Notes under the pieces: model-generated
What the model saw: only the letters and a program-made list of their open reading frames with translations
Databases searched by the model: none
Told to the model about the DNA's origin: nothing
Program-made: the position numbers and the translations under genes
Assembly (NCBI GenBank): GCA_020724225.1
Contig: DYHI01000006.1
Coordinates: 1-40,600 of the forward strand
Source of the DNA: Candidatus Altimarinus sp.
GTDB taxonomy: Bacteria > Patescibacteriota > Gracilibacteria > BD1-5 > UBA6164
Direction: 5' to 3'
Length of the DNA: 40,600 bases
Shown: positions 30,169 through 39,574 of the stretch, piece by piece
How positions within the stretch are numbered: the stretch's first letter is position 1
Layout: each line of letters starts with the position of its first letter

Positions 30169-31464
30169 ATGTTTTGATTTGAACTTTGAAGAGAATATAA
30201 ACTAAGTATTGCTGAAATTTACTCACTATATCCTGAAATGGAGATAGTTTATTTTGATGAAAAAATTTTAGTTGCAGATAATATAGACGAAGAAAAATTG
30301 TTTAATATTGCGCCTAATATGTGATGAACTATAAAAATATTTAAGATGACTAAACAATTGTCATCCTGAACTTGATTCAGGATCAATAAAAATATAAGAA
30401 AGTCATTTAATGATTCTGAAATAAATTCAGAATTACAACTTAGCGAAATCTATAATGAGATAATGTCAAAATTTACTCATGATAGAAAAAATAATTATGC
30501 TATAAATTTTTATTGAAACACTAGATTAAACCAAAAAGACTATTTGTTAAAAGCAAAAAAATATTTTCAGAAAAATGAGTTTTCTTCAAGATTTGTTAAT
30601 AGTGATTTTCAAAATATTAAGTCATATTTAGTTACAAAAGAAAAGTTACTTGAAAATAAAACTGATTTCAATTTGATATTTATAGGTGATTCTATTTACA
30701 TTTGATATACTGTTTTTGTTCAAGATATAGATAGTTATAGTAAAAGAGATTTTTGAAAAACTAGAGATATGATAGTGTGAATGCTTCCACCTAAACTAGC
30801 CCAAATGATGATAAATTTTTCTAGAAGTAATAAAAAACCCCCTACCCCCCTTTCTCAAGGGGTAATAGATAGTGAAAATCAAGTTATATATGATCCTTTT
30901 TGTGGTTTGTGAACTGTACTTTTGGAATCAATTATAGCCTGAAATACTGAAGTCTATTGAAGCGATATATCTTCTGAAATGATAGTTGCTACAAAGAAAA
31001 ATATAGAATATATAAAAGAAACTTTTAAAAATAATTTGAAAAAATTTGAGATAGTTGAACTTGATGCAAAAAATATAGCAAATTCCCCTATTTTGAAAAG
31101 TCATAAGATAAACTCAATAGTTACTGAATGATATCTTTGAGAAATATTTTGAAAAAATACTATAGATTTAGAAAAAGTTAAAAAACAAAGACAATTACTT
31201 TCTCAAATTTATGAAGAATTTTTCTCATGACTTAAAAAAATATCATTTTGATGAAGAATTGTTATATCATTTCCTTTTTGGGAAATAAAATGAAAATATA
31301 ATTATTTTGATGAAATTCCAGATATAATTCATAAATACTGTTTTATTGATCCATTCTTCCCTTCTGATATTGAATTGAAACCAAGTAGATCTGGAAGTTT
31401 ATTTTATAAGAGACCAGATCAAACTGTGTGAAGAGAGATATTTAAATTGAGAATCAAAAAATAA
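30169..31464 (+). CDS. Trm11-like SAM-dependent RNA methyltransferase
   Basis: A 431-residue protein. The C-terminal half is a Rossmann methyltransferase: MLPPKLAQMMINFSRS, then YDPFCGLGTVLLES (SAM loop), VYGSDIS (adenosyl-binding acidic residue) and NSIVTEGYLGE, where THUMP/Trm11-type guanosine methylases often have TEP-x-LG. The N-terminal half (about 1-210) is likely a THUMP-like RNA-binding part, but it is diverged. The predicted substrate is tRNA guanosine N2, by analogy only. Two REP-like palindromes are inserted in frame, giving SSGTGFRIN near residue 65 and KKPPTPLSQGV near residue 223. Both sit in loops outside the catalytic motifs. It follows adk with a one-base gap. Confidence 0.85.
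30359..30385. repeat. REP-like palindrome (family A half unit) in the methyltransferase gene
   Basis: TGTCATCCTGAACTTGATTC followed by AGGATCA has an ATCCTGAA/TTCAGGAT stem. The GTCAT..ATC framework matches the ends of the 106-bp elements at 32112 and 32947. It is read in frame as LSSGTGFRIN. Confidence 0.75.
30832..30866. repeat. REP-like palindrome (family B) in the methyltransferase gene
   Basis: A run of CCCCCTACCCCCC, then CCCCTTTCTCAAGGGG (30847-30862) and TAATAGA. It is GC-rich in an AT-rich gene. The same layout occurs inside dnaX at 21118-21149. The frame stays open (KKPPTPLSQG). Confidence 0.75.
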
Positions 31465-31486
31465 GCCTATTTAGACTTATTTTTTT
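31456..31486. terminator. bidirectional rho-independent terminator
   Basis: AAAAAATAAG and CTTATTTTTT pair around CCTATTTAGA. It overlaps both converging stop codons. Confidence 0.65.
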
Positions 31487-31658
31487 GTCTTTCTTTACAG
31501 TATACACATACTCAGCAATGACATTGAATTTGAGCTGTTCTTCTTTTTATTGATTCTTTTGCTTCATCTAATGTCATTCAAAATCAAGTAGATGTATTTT
31601 TTCATGACTCATTTCAATATTCAAATCTTCATCAAGGAGGTTTATTTGCTCATCACAT
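31467..31658 (-). CDS. small glycine-rich protein with C-terminal zinc-ribbon-like cysteines, 63 aa
   Basis: A 63-residue protein starting MGGANKPPGGRFEYGNESGK, with nearly all glycines as TGA. The C-terminal part QCHCGVCVYCKERQ holds four cysteines and a histidine in a CxCxxCxxC pattern that could bind zinc. A stretch LDEAKESIKRRTA precedes it. The very high TGA density means the gene would be invisible under the standard code. I do not recognise the family. The start ATG overlaps TGATG runs, so the exact start is not certain. Confidence 0.7.
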
Positions 31659-31772
31659 ATATATATTATTAGTAGTAAATAGTTACTATTTTTTAGTAAA
31701 AAGTGTTTTATTGTAAAAAATATTTTTAAAATTGGCTACATAAATTATTAACTATTCATTATTAATTATTCA

Positions 31773-32078
31773 CTAATTTTTATTCCAATTATTTATTCAT
31801 CATTCTAAATCACAAGCCCAAGAAAATCAGTTTTCTTTCATAAATTGTATTACAGTCTGACTTCTGTTACCATGCCGACAGTAAACAAGATATTTTTTTG
31901 ATTTATCAAGAGATAATATATCTTTTGTTATGCTTGGATTGTAGAAGTCCATATTTAATTGATTTTCTTTGATTTGTCAATATATTTTTCTTTCTTGATC
32001 TGTTCTCACATCAATAAGGATTTTATCATTATTTTCTAGCTCATTTTTAAACTCTATTTTGCTTAATTGTTTAAACAT
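31773..32078 (-). CDS. rhodanese-like domain protein, 101 aa
   Basis: A single rhodanese (sulfurtransferase) domain of normal length. The N-terminal KILIDVRTDQERKIYGQI matches the conserved D-x-R..E region, and the active-site loop is YLVYC-x-HGNRSQ with catalytic Cys67. The x is CGG (31877-31875). Most relatives have Arg here (YCRSGNRS), but Trp, Gln and others also occur, so this codon does not settle the CGG question. The C-terminal LEGGINNWNKN contains a normal TGG tryptophan. Likely role: persulfide carrier or thiosulfate sulfurtransferase in the cytoplasm. There is no signal peptide. The neighbour MiaB uses sulfur, which may or may not be relevant. Confidence 0.92.
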
Positions 32079-32111
32079 ATAAATTAAATTAATAAATTAT
32101 TAATGATTCTT

Positions 32112-32217
32112 GTCATTCCTGCGAAGGCAGGAATCTGTTAGATTAAATTATTAACAATGGTTGCTTTTTTAAAAGGATTAATTACTTTTTATAGATTCCT
32201 GCCTTCGCAGGAATGAC
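32112..32217. mobile_element. 106-bp REPIN/MITE-like inverted doublet
   Basis: The left end GTCATTCCTGCGAAGGCAGG followed by AATCT and the right end AGATTCCTGCCTTCGCAGGA followed by ATGAC are perfect inverted copies. Each is itself a hairpin (ATTCCTGC-GAAG-GCAGGAAT). They flank a 56-bp AT-rich centre with no gene. The structure is that of REP doublets or small non-autonomous elements. The same length and end motif recur inside miaB at 32947-33052. No transposase is visible in the window. Confidence 0.85.
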
Positions 32218-32239
32218 GGATATGGGTATTTAATTTCTA

Positions 32240-33832
32240 CTATACACTAGTAATTATTTTTCATTTAAGCACCCATTCATCTAGTTCCGTAATTTTTATT
32301 TTTACCTGATCTCAGATTTTTAGTTTTTCATCTTTATCAAAAAATACTTCTTTAAAGTTTCTGGTTCTACCAAAGAATTGTTCGTCTTTTTCTCAGTAAA
32401 TCAGAATATTTTCTTCTCTTCATAACATCATTTTATTTCTTATACTTACTGATTTATTTAAAGCGTTATTTAAAATATGCCATCTTTCAGCTTTTACAGA
32501 ATCAGGAACATCATCAGGATATATCTTGCTTGCTATTGTTCCAGGTCTGACACTATATCTTGCAATATAGGCAAAGTCAAAATTGCATTCTTCAAAAGCT
32601 TTTAGAGTATCTTCAAACATCTCGTCTGTTTCTCCACTATATCAAACTATTATATCTGTTGATATAGAAAAAAGAGGATCTTTTCACCTCAAAAAATCAA
32701 CTTGTTTTTTGAAATCTTCATAAGTATGTCTTCTATTCATTTTTTTAAGCATTTCATTATTTCATGATTGCAATGCAAAGTGTAAGTAATTACACATATG
32801 TTCTAGTTCAAAATGTGCATTTAATATATCCTCAGTCATATCATGTGGATTGCTTGATGTAAATCTTATTCTATCAATTCAAGGTATGTTATTTACTTCC
32901 TCAAGTAATTCTCTGAATGGGGATTTAAATTTATTTGTTTGGCATTGTCATTCCGACCGTAGTGGAGGAATCTGTTTTTTACACAAAACATCATTTTTTC
33001 ATATTTCATTATTAGTTTCTTCGACAGATCTCTCGACTTCGCTCGAGATGACAGTATTATTTGGTAGTCAATTTCATCTATTCCACCTACTTTTTTCTTC
33101 ATTCCATAGTTTTTTATCTACAAACTGTTTTCAATAACTATTTACATTTTGTCCCAGTAATGTTACTTCTTTTGCTCATGCTTGTACTGCTTCCCTACAC
33201 TCTTTTATAATCTCCTCTTTTTTTCTGCTTGTTTCTTTTCATCTTGTATATGGAACTATACAAAATGAACAATAATTATCACATCAAGTTTGTATTATAA
33301 CTGAGGCTTGAGATGGATTATCTCTTAGTTGTTTTGTTTTTAAATAATCATCAAACTTATCATCAGATCAGATTTTTTCTCATAGAATATGACTTAAGAT
33401 AAGTTGTAGGTATTTAATTTCTTCAATTCTAAGAGTAAAGTCTAAATCAGGAATTCTAGGAAAAAGTTTATCATCATTGTTGAAAATTCATTTTTCATCG
33501 TTTAATAATTGTATTTTTCTAGCTCTTTCTCTTTGGTTTCAATCTTGTAAGTATTTTTCATTCATTCATGTTTTTCTAACCATACATCATGTAATTCATA
33601 ATATAGGAAAGTTAGTATTCTTTTTTTTCTTAAATTTTTTTATTTCAGTAGCTAATCAAAATACTCTATCCTCTCATTTTTGTCTTACACTACAAGTATT
33701 TAATATAACTAAATCTGCTTCTTTCCATTCATTTGATTTCATAAATCATGATTGTAAAAGTAGCATATTTATTTTTTCACTATCAGCCGCATTCATAGCA
33801 CATCAAAACGTTTGTATAAAGTATTTTTTCAT
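32240..33832 (-). CDS. miaB: tRNA-2-methylthio-N6-dimethylallyladenosine synthase MiaB (with inserted repeat)
   Basis: A 530-residue radical-SAM enzyme that thiomethylates A37 of tRNAs. The N-terminal UPF0004 domain has its three iron-sulfur cysteines (FGCAMNAADSEKIN, LNTCSVRQKGEDRVFG, TGCMVRKT). The radical-SAM cluster CDNYCSFCIVPYTRGKE is intact, and a C-terminal TRAM-like domain follows (EDEQFFGRTRNFKEVFF onward). Family length is 440-460. About 75 extra residues lie between VNSYGKQFV and SPFRELLEEVN, and a 106-bp repeat doublet at 32947-33052 accounts for roughly half. The frame is open across it, so the gene looks functional. A CGG codon (32957-32959) lies inside the insert. Confidence 0.94.
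32947..33052. mobile_element. 106-bp REPIN-like doublet translated within miaB
   Basis: The left end GTCATTCCGACCGTAGTGGA followed by GGAATCTG and the right end CAGATCTCTCGACTTCGCTC followed by GAGATGAC. Each end is a hairpin and they face each other. The size is identical to the element at 32112-32217, though the sequence of each end differs. It is translated in the miaB direction as VISSEVERSVEE..PPL-x-SEGQ, without a stop. Confidence 0.8.
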
Positions 33833-33900
33833 TGTAATTATTGATTTATTTAGTATTTGTGCATTTTACTCAAATATTTTTTTTGTAAAGTTTATGTTTT

Positions 33901-33920
33901 TATGATTTATGATTTATGAT
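33901..33920 (+). repeat. TATGATT tandem repeat upstream of miaB
   Basis: Nearly three perfect units of TATGATT between the divergent miaB gene and the gene at 34008. It is about 70 bases from the miaB start. Confidence 0.5.
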
Positions 33921-33949
33921 AATAAAGTTTAAAATTACTATATAATTTA

Positions 33950-33977
33950 TTGACTTTCAAGATTATTTTAATATAAA
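33950..33977 (+). promoter_or_regulatory. sigma70-type promoter
   Basis: TTGACT at 33950-33955 and TATAAA at 33972-33977 are 16 bases apart, 30 bases before the ATG at 34008. Confidence 0.5.
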
Positions 33978-34007
33978 TTACTAATATAAAATTTAAAAAA
34001 TAAAAAT

Positions 34008-34436
34008 ATGTGAATAAGGGCAATAACAGAAAAAGCATCTGAAAATCAATTAAAAAAAGAAATAACTATTTTATGAGTAAAATATAGTATAAGAAAATAT
34101 TGACCTAAAATATATATATTTGATGAAGAATATTTCACACCTGCAAAGTGACTTTTAAAAACACCAAATTGAGAGCAGGTATATGATATTGAGGATTTAT
34201 GAAAAAATACTAAAGATTGATGATTTCCTGTATTTAAATTTATGTATTATACTTCTGACTGATATTCTGCTGAATTAATTGTTTATACTGAAGATTGAAA
34301 GAAATTTTTTAATTTATGAGATAAATTAACTATAAATAAACCAGTAGAAACCTCGGTTCAAAATGAAGTATGAAAAAGAAAATGATTAGTAAAAAGAGTT
34401 GTAGATAGGGTTATGCATCCAAAGAGAAAAAAATAA
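34008..34436 (+). CDS. hypothetical protein, 142 aa
   Basis: A basic soluble protein starting MGIRAITEKASENQLKKEIT. The middle is beta-rich (GYSAELIVYTEDGKKFFNLG) and the C-terminal tail is very basic (GKRKGLVKRVVDRVMHPKRK). The tail could bind nucleic acid or membranes. Most glycines are TGA. I do not recognise the family. It is monocistronic, with its own promoter and a strong terminator. Confidence 0.75.
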
Positions 34437-34467
34437 GATGATTTCATTTGAAATCATCTTATTTTTT
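34431..34467. terminator. bidirectional rho-independent terminator
   Basis: AAATAAGATGATTTCA and TGAAATCATCTTATTT form a long stem with a minimal loop, followed by T's. Both converging genes stop in it. Confidence 0.88.
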
Positions 34468-36224
34468 TAGTTTGGGATATTATATAATGGAGCTAAATCA
34501 ATCTTGTTTCAAAATTTTTCTTTCGCATAATCAAGGGCATCATGTCTTTTATGGAAAACTTTATTTTTATCATAATGTTTAAAAAATCAAGATTCTTCAA
34601 ATAGTTTGTAGTGTTTTTGTTTTACTCTAGCTAAATAAACTTCTGTTCATCATTTTTCTAGTTTATCAATTATATTTTCAATAGCTTCCATTCATGTAGC
34701 ATCTATTTCTTGTACTCATTCAAAATCTAATACTATAACTTTAGCGGTATCTTTTTTACTTATATAATTTATAAGTTTTCATTCAAAATATCATGCATTT
34801 GCAAAATATAAAGGTCAATCAAATTTATAAACTCAAACATTTTTGCTTGTTTCTAAATTAAACTCTTCTGCTTCTCTTAACATACCACTTTTATGCATGG
34901 AAACTTCAAAGAATTTAGGTTTCATAGAACGGTATAAAAATAGTGAAAGTGATAATATAACTCAGATTAATATTCATTCTTCTAAATTTGGGGCAAAGTA
35001 TAAAGTTGAAAAGAAAGTAATTATAGCAACAATTCAATCATGTTTCTCTATTTTAAAAGCATGTTTAATAGGTTCTATTTTAATTAGATTTATTACTGCC
35101 ATTATGATTACTGCTGCTAGTGTAGCTTGTGGTAAATGATAAAGTAGAGGTGTTAGGAAAACTAATGTTATAGCAACAATTATACCTGTTACAACTGAAG
35201 AAAATCAAGTACGAGCACCAGCTGAAAAGTTAACAGCACTTCTAGAGAATGATCAACTTACTGGATATCCTGAAAATAAGCTTGCAGATATGTTTGATAA
35301 TCATTGTCATATAAGTTCTTGATTTGCAGATACACTTTGTTTTGCTTGTGATGCCATTCATTTTGCTATTGATATAGCTTCCATAAATCATACAAGAGAT
35401 ATAACTATAGCTGTAGTTATCATTGCTTTAATTGCATCTAAATCAAATACAGGAAATTTAAATGGAGGAAGTCATTCTGGAATTGCTCAAATTATACTTT
35501 TTGCTCAAGCGATTTGTTCATATCATATGAAGTATGAAACAGTTGTAAAAATAGCAACTGTAATTAATACTCACGGAAGCTTTTTTGCAAATTTTTTAAG
35601 TAAAAATAAAATAGTAATAGATCATAGTGCGATTGCGAGTGTAGTTAAATTTGTTCAAGTCATTGCATTTTGTATAGTTCCCCATACAATTTCATATTGG
35701 TGTTCTCATTTTCAAGCTGATACTCAAAATATTTTATTTAATTGAGATGATGCAATTATCAAAGCTCATGCATTTGTAAATCAAACTACAACAGGATGTG
35801 ATAGGAAATTTACAACAACTCCAAGTTTAAGAAGTCAAAGAGATAGTTGAAATATTCATACCAAAAGTGCTAATAATGCTGCATATACAAAAAATCATTC
35901 AGGATCTTTTGTAGCATATGGTTCAAGGGCTATTGCTGTCATAAGTGATACTATGGCTACTGGTCAAGTTGCTAGTTGTCTAGAAGATCCAAAAATTGAA
36001 GCAATCATAACGGGTATAAAAGATGCATACAATCAAATGTATGGTGGTAATCATGCAAGTTGTGCATATGCCATTGATTGAGGTATTAGTACAAGTGCAA
36101 CTGTAATTCAAGCCAATATATCAGCTTTTAATACATTTTTATCTTTTAATTCTCCAATCCATCACATAAATGGAGTAAATTTATTTAATAACCTTTTTGG
36201 TATACTTTTTATAGTTTTATTCAT
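34467..36224 (-). CDS. SulP-family anion transporter with STAS domain
   Basis: A 585-residue inner-membrane transporter of the SulP (SLC26) family. The N-terminal signature ADILAGITVALVLIPQSMAYAQ and LAGLPPYIGLYASFIPV are diagnostic. GSSRQLATGPVAIVSLM follows, and SGYPVSGSFSRSAVNFSAGA is the family motif in the later helices. The cytoplasmic STAS domain runs from about residue 440 (KNVGVYKFDGPLYFANAGYF, then VIVLDFEGVQEIDATGMEAI). Substrates in the family include sulfate, bicarbonate and dicarboxylates; the sequence does not decide. It is 57 bases downstream of a second SulP gene on the same strand. Arginines in GARTG and LYRSM use CGT. Confidence 0.94.
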
Positions 36225-36281
36225 ATCTTTTTTTATTATATAAAACGGTCTTATTTTAGTAATTTTTTATTTTATTCAAGT

Positions 36282-37949
36282 TTATTTTGCAAGTAGTTCT
36301 TTAAGTGCATAAGAAGTAGAAGATTTAATCCTATCTTTTTTTTCTAGTTCTTTGTAAAAATGATTTTTTTCTATTATATCTATTGATTTATCTGTAATTC
36401 ATGAAAAATATAAGTTTATTTTATTTTCATTTAAAGTTTTTACTATTTCCTCAAGTCATTCTATTCAGTCAACATCCAGATTTCACATGTGTGAAAAAGA
36501 TATAAGTAAGGTTTGTCACTTATCTATTTTTGCAACATCTTCTAGTAGTGGTTCTACATTTAAGTAACTTAATCATCAAACAAAATTAAGTACAACTATA
36601 TCATCTTTTCATTGTTCTTTTACATACTCATCTAAGCTCATTTTTTTATAAAAATCTTTATTTCTAAATACTGATACATAAGCGTCACCCGATGAAACTC
36701 TTTTTATGTATATTATCAATGCTATAGATGTTCAGATTAAGATTCAATAAGTTGCATCTTCTATAACTGCTATTATTGTTGTAAGTATAGTTATGTAAAA
36801 AGCTGATTTTTCTAGTTTAAACATTTTTTTCATTGGAGCAACATCTATAAGTCATATTGCAATATTGAAAAGTATTGCTGCAATTATAGGAAAAGGTAGA
36901 AATTTAAAATATCAATTAAATAAAAGTGCTGCAATGATAAGTGTAAAAATTCAAGTAATTGCTTGAGCAATTTTATGGTTTGCTCATGATTTTATATTTA
37001 GAGCTGTTCTTATAAATACTGCTGTTACTGGCAGTCATCAAACTAATCAAGTTCATATATTTGATAGTGATAATCCTAATACCTCTTTATCTCTATCAAA
37101 TTTATCTTTTGTCATTTTTTCAGCAATTTTAGCCGAAATTATAGTTTCAAGAATTGCGACTACTGCTATAACCAATGAAGTTGAAAACACATCTTGAATT
37201 AAATTAATAGCATCTTTGTAGTTACTTATACTTAGTGATGAAAATGGGAATTGAAATAAACTAAATGATAAGTTTTCAAATTTTTCTGAAAGAAGAAGTA
37301 AATCAAAAGGAAGAGTTTTTTTATCTATCAGTAATCCAATAATTATTCAAATAATTGTCAAAACTATTACTGAAGGAAATCTTTGAAAATATTTTTTACA
37401 AATAATTAAAAATGCAAGTCATGCAATAAATACAAGAAATGCAGATATACTTATAGAATTAAAGTTATTAAATACTTCAACTAGGTTTAAATATACTTCT
37501 TTGTGAGTCGTTATATTTAACGCTGGATCATTTAATCATAATGCTCAATAGATTTGTGAAAGTGCTATTACTATACCTACTGAAACCAAAAATCAGTGAA
37601 GTACTGAAGTAGGAATTAAAGTTATATATCTAGTTATTTTTAGTAAATATACTAAAAGAATTATAAGTCAGCTTATAATTGCCACTATAGGAAGTAAAGC
37701 TGCTCAGTTTGCTCAATGTGTAAGTACAAAAGCTAATATTATTGATGATAATGCTCCAGCAACTCAAAAAACATTGTAATTACTAGATGCAAATATTGCT
37801 GCAATCAGTGTGGCCCAAATTCAAGTAATAATTCACTGAGTTGGTGTCGCCCCAGATGCAACAGCTAGTGATATAGATAAAGGTATGTTTATCATTGCAA
37901 CAGTAAGTCAGGCTTTCCAGTTTGTTTTAATTTTTCATAAAATTTCCAT
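36282..37949 (-). CDS. second SulP-family transporter with diverged STAS-like tail
   Basis: A 555-residue SulP protein. The N-terminus NWKAGLTVAMINIPLSISLA and ASGATPTQGIITGIWATLIA, then SNYNVFGVAGALSSI, match the family, more like the bicarbonate/sulfate BicA/SulP subgroup. GTGLVGGLPVTAVFIRTALN is the later signature. The C-terminal STAS-like domain (VVLNFVGGLSYLNVEPLLED) is diverged from that of its neighbour; the two proteins are clearly related but not recent copies. Its long structured leader (37974-38085) and the adjacent possible carbonic anhydrase relative make bicarbonate uptake an inference worth testing. Confidence 0.9.
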
Positions 37950-37973
37950 CTTAAAAAATTATAAAATAAAAAT

Positions 37974-38085
37974 TCTTTAGAAATTTTATTAAGTAATTTT
38001 TGAATGAAACGAAAAATCTCTTAAGAGTCTACACTTAAGCGATACTTCACTACTTTCAAAAAATTTAATAAATTTTTTCTAAAGA
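37974..38085 (-). promoter_or_regulatory. structured leader: long inverted repeat upstream of the SulP operon
   Basis: A 31-base arm (TCTTTAG..TTTTTGAA, 37974-38004) pairs imperfectly with 38055-38085 (TTCAAAAAATTTAATAAATT, then TTTTCTAAAGA). An inner stem is CTTAAG (38020-38025)/CTTAAG (38034-38039). The strand between them is unusually rich in G and C for this region (CGATACTTCACTAC). It lies 25 bases upstream of the second SulP start, on the leader of that transcript. It could be a riboswitch or a palindromic element. I do not recognise the consensus of a known class. Confidence 0.45.
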
Positions 38086-38147
38086 TTTGAGGATTATAGC
38101 TTATTTTTTTATTTTTCAAGTTGATTTTTGATTTTTTTTAATAATAT

Positions 38148-38969
38148 ATGGTTGATAATTTTAAAAAATTTAATAAATCTATGTTTAAAGTAATAGCTCC
38201 TCAAGATATAATTTCTCATGTAAAAACTTGAAGTTTTAGGATTGAAAATCCTCATATTTCTCAATGTATAGATTGAAGAAGAACAAAAAATGAAAGTAAT
38301 TTTGGGATATCAATTCCAGGTGGGTGAATATGACAGTTAGCTTCAATTTTATCAGTTCTAGAAGAAACGAGAATAATTAATTATGTTGATTTTAGAAAAA
38401 AAGCATTAAAAATACTTTTAGATGCTATTTGATGAGAAAGTAATCTATCTTTTCATACAGATGATAGTTGCTCCTTAGAACATTGAAAAATTTGATGTTG
38501 ACATGTTTGATTAATTTTAAATAAAGAAATGAGAGATGAATACTTACTTAGTGATGACAGTGCAATATTTATAGAAGAAACAATGAAAAAATATGAGGAA
38601 ACAGCTAAAATAAATGTTTTATGTTGATGACATAGTGAGGTTTGAGTTTTGATTGTTGATTCTATTTTTCATAGTGTTCATGCAAATATTGATTGACATC
38701 AATTGTTTGTTTATACTCCTGAACTTGCAAAACTTAGAAATACTGAAATAGCAAAAAGAATATATGATGAATTTATAAAATGAACATGAATGAGTTTAAC
38801 TCCAGATTCACTTTTGGATATGCTTCAAAGAAAAACTGATCTTCACTTTAAACAAACTTTAGAGACTTTAGCTCCAACTCTTCCTGTGTATGAAACTAAA
38901 CATTTTTTAAATTGAGATATTAAATATTTAAAAACTTTATGAACAATTAATGATATGTATCATATATAA
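38148..38969 (+). CDS. unknown metal-binding enzyme-like protein; possible cadmium-type carbonic anhydrase relative
   Basis: A 273-residue soluble protein. Conserved-looking clusters are CIDGRR (Cys40), SIPGGGIGQLASIL, FHTDDSC (His103) and HGKIGCGHVGLI (Cys117), plus VLCGGHSEVGVLIV. The spacing Cys - about 60 - His - about 14 - Cys with DGR, PGG and GCGH recalls the cadmium carbonic anhydrase (CDCA) pattern, but I recall that pattern from memory and cannot align it. It has no signal peptide. Many of the glycines are TGA. The two SulP transporters diverge from it, which would suit bicarbonate metabolism. The alternative is an unrelated metal hydrolase. Confidence 0.6.
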
Positions 38970-38994
38970 AAAAACGAGTTTTTCTCGTTTTTTT
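38968..38994. terminator. bidirectional rho-independent terminator
   Basis: AAAAAAACGAG and CTCGTTTTTTT with a short TTTTT loop. It is shared by the converging gene at 38148 and dcd. Confidence 0.88.
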
Positions 38995-39565
38995 ATATAT
39001 CACTATGTATTTTACTTACCTCAGGAAGTATTTGATTCATGTATTTACTTCCCTTTCTTTTATCATATGGATTTATAACATCTCAAAGAAGTGTTTCAAA
39101 TGCAAATTGTCATATTCTCATACCTGGATGAAGTGCTACTGGAACTTCATTTATATTTGTTATTTCTAGAGTTATAGTTCCTTCAAATCATGGATCTATA
39201 AATCAAGCTGTAGAATGTATAATTATACCTAGTCTTCAAAGACTACTTCTTCATTCACACCTTACAACTAAGTCATATGGGACCTTGATTTTTTCAACAG
39301 TTACTCAAAGTACAAATTGTCTAGGATGAAGTATAAAAGGTGTATTTTCATCTAAAGTAACAGTCTCTATATGCCTTTCATCTACCTTCTCCTTTGGATC
39401 TATCAATGTTAGACTATCTCTTTTATAGAATCTAAAAGTATTTCCGAGTCTTATATCTAGGCTACTTGGTCAAATTTGATCAAGTACATTGTGTCAATTT
39501 AAAGATTCAATTACTAGATTTCCTGATTTTAATCTAGAGATTATTTCGCTATCTGCTAATATCAT
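38993..39565 (-). CDS. dcd: dCTP deaminase
   Basis: A 190-residue trimeric enzyme that deaminates dCTP to dUTP, feeding thymidylate synthesis. Motifs: PSSLDIRLGNTFRFY, ILHPRQFVLGVTVEKIKVP, VVRCEGRSSLGRLGIIIHST, AGFIDPGFEGTITLEITN (catalytic Glu) and HPGMRIGQFAFETL. The length and domain are normal. Bifunctional dCTP deaminase/dUTPase activity cannot be told from these motifs. Glycines in the catalytic segment are TGA. The gene is the last of a leftward run, 9 bases after the coiled-coil membrane protein gene, so the two are probably co-transcribed. Confidence 0.95.
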
Positions 39566-39574
39566 ATATAAATG

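Noticed and set aside
32240-33832. miaB as a pseudogene because of the inserted repeat
   Set aside because: The frame is open across the 106-bp element and all catalytic cysteines are present.
33477-33905. 142-codon open frame on the plus strand
   Set aside because: It is antisense to miaB, whose iron-sulfur and radical-SAM motifs are intact in the opposite frame.
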